Shown piece after piece: positions 63,991 through 64,000 of a stretch of 64,000 nucleotides of DNA. Numbering within the stretch: the first letter of the stretch is position 1; every line of letters starts with the position of its first letter. A program made the translations under genes and the position numbers. A model generated the notes under the pieces. It saw nothing but the letters and a program-made list of their open reading frames with translations. It was not told the DNA's origin and did no database searches. Source of the DNA: Monomorium pharaonis (Eukaryota > Arthropoda > Insecta > Hymenoptera > Formicidae); the NCBI RefSeq assembly GCF_013373865.1, contig NC_050477.1:7896869-7960868 (forward strand), in the 5' to 3' direction.

Positions 63991-64000
63991 TTTCAGTATA

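Overview
The window looks like nuclear DNA of an insect, most likely a hymenopteran and perhaps an ant. This is inference from texture, because no gene in the window fixes the species. CpG is abundant, composition switches repeatedly between AT-rich blocks and CpG-rich blocks a few hundred bases to about 2 kb long, GA/TC microsatellites are dense, and there is no operon-like or closely packed coding. No tRNA, rRNA, recognisable small RNA, CRISPR array or intact transposon gene was found.

Only one stretch is convincingly protein-coding: a large exon on the minus strand (21823 down to 20911). It has a good splice acceptor, a consensus GTAAGT donor and 304 codons of low-complexity, regulator-like protein: three sumoylation-type motifs, a PKA-type site, proline, alanine and histidine runs, and an acidic Ser-Pro segment. 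A 104-base exon upstream on the same strand (27180 down to 27077) has good splice signals and exactly the reading phase needed to join it. Together they give a 339-residue internal piece of a probable transcriptional regulator. The start codon, any DNA-binding domain and the stop codon are not visible; they lie in exons I could not find or outside the window. The gene family was not identified.

Layout: 1-20904 is non-coding as far as I can tell (3' intron or flank of the gene). 20911-27180 holds the two exons and a 5.3 kb intron rich in CCT and GTC trinucleotide runs. 27181-27720 is an open, CpG-rich stretch that might hold another exon. From 27720 to 64000 no gene can be supported; it may be 5' introns or intergenic DNA. 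It holds many microsatellites, two doubtful coding-like fragments (about 37.0 and 38.2 kb), a cluster of alternating GGTGCA repeats at 31.1 kb, a diverged inverted repeat at 49.6-49.9 kb and a striking ~150-bp palindrome at the right edge (63841-63990). Another diverged inverted repeat sits at 4.2-4.4 kb. A large, sparsely coding, CpG-rich setting around a regulator gene fits a developmental locus with long regulatory introns, but this is inference.
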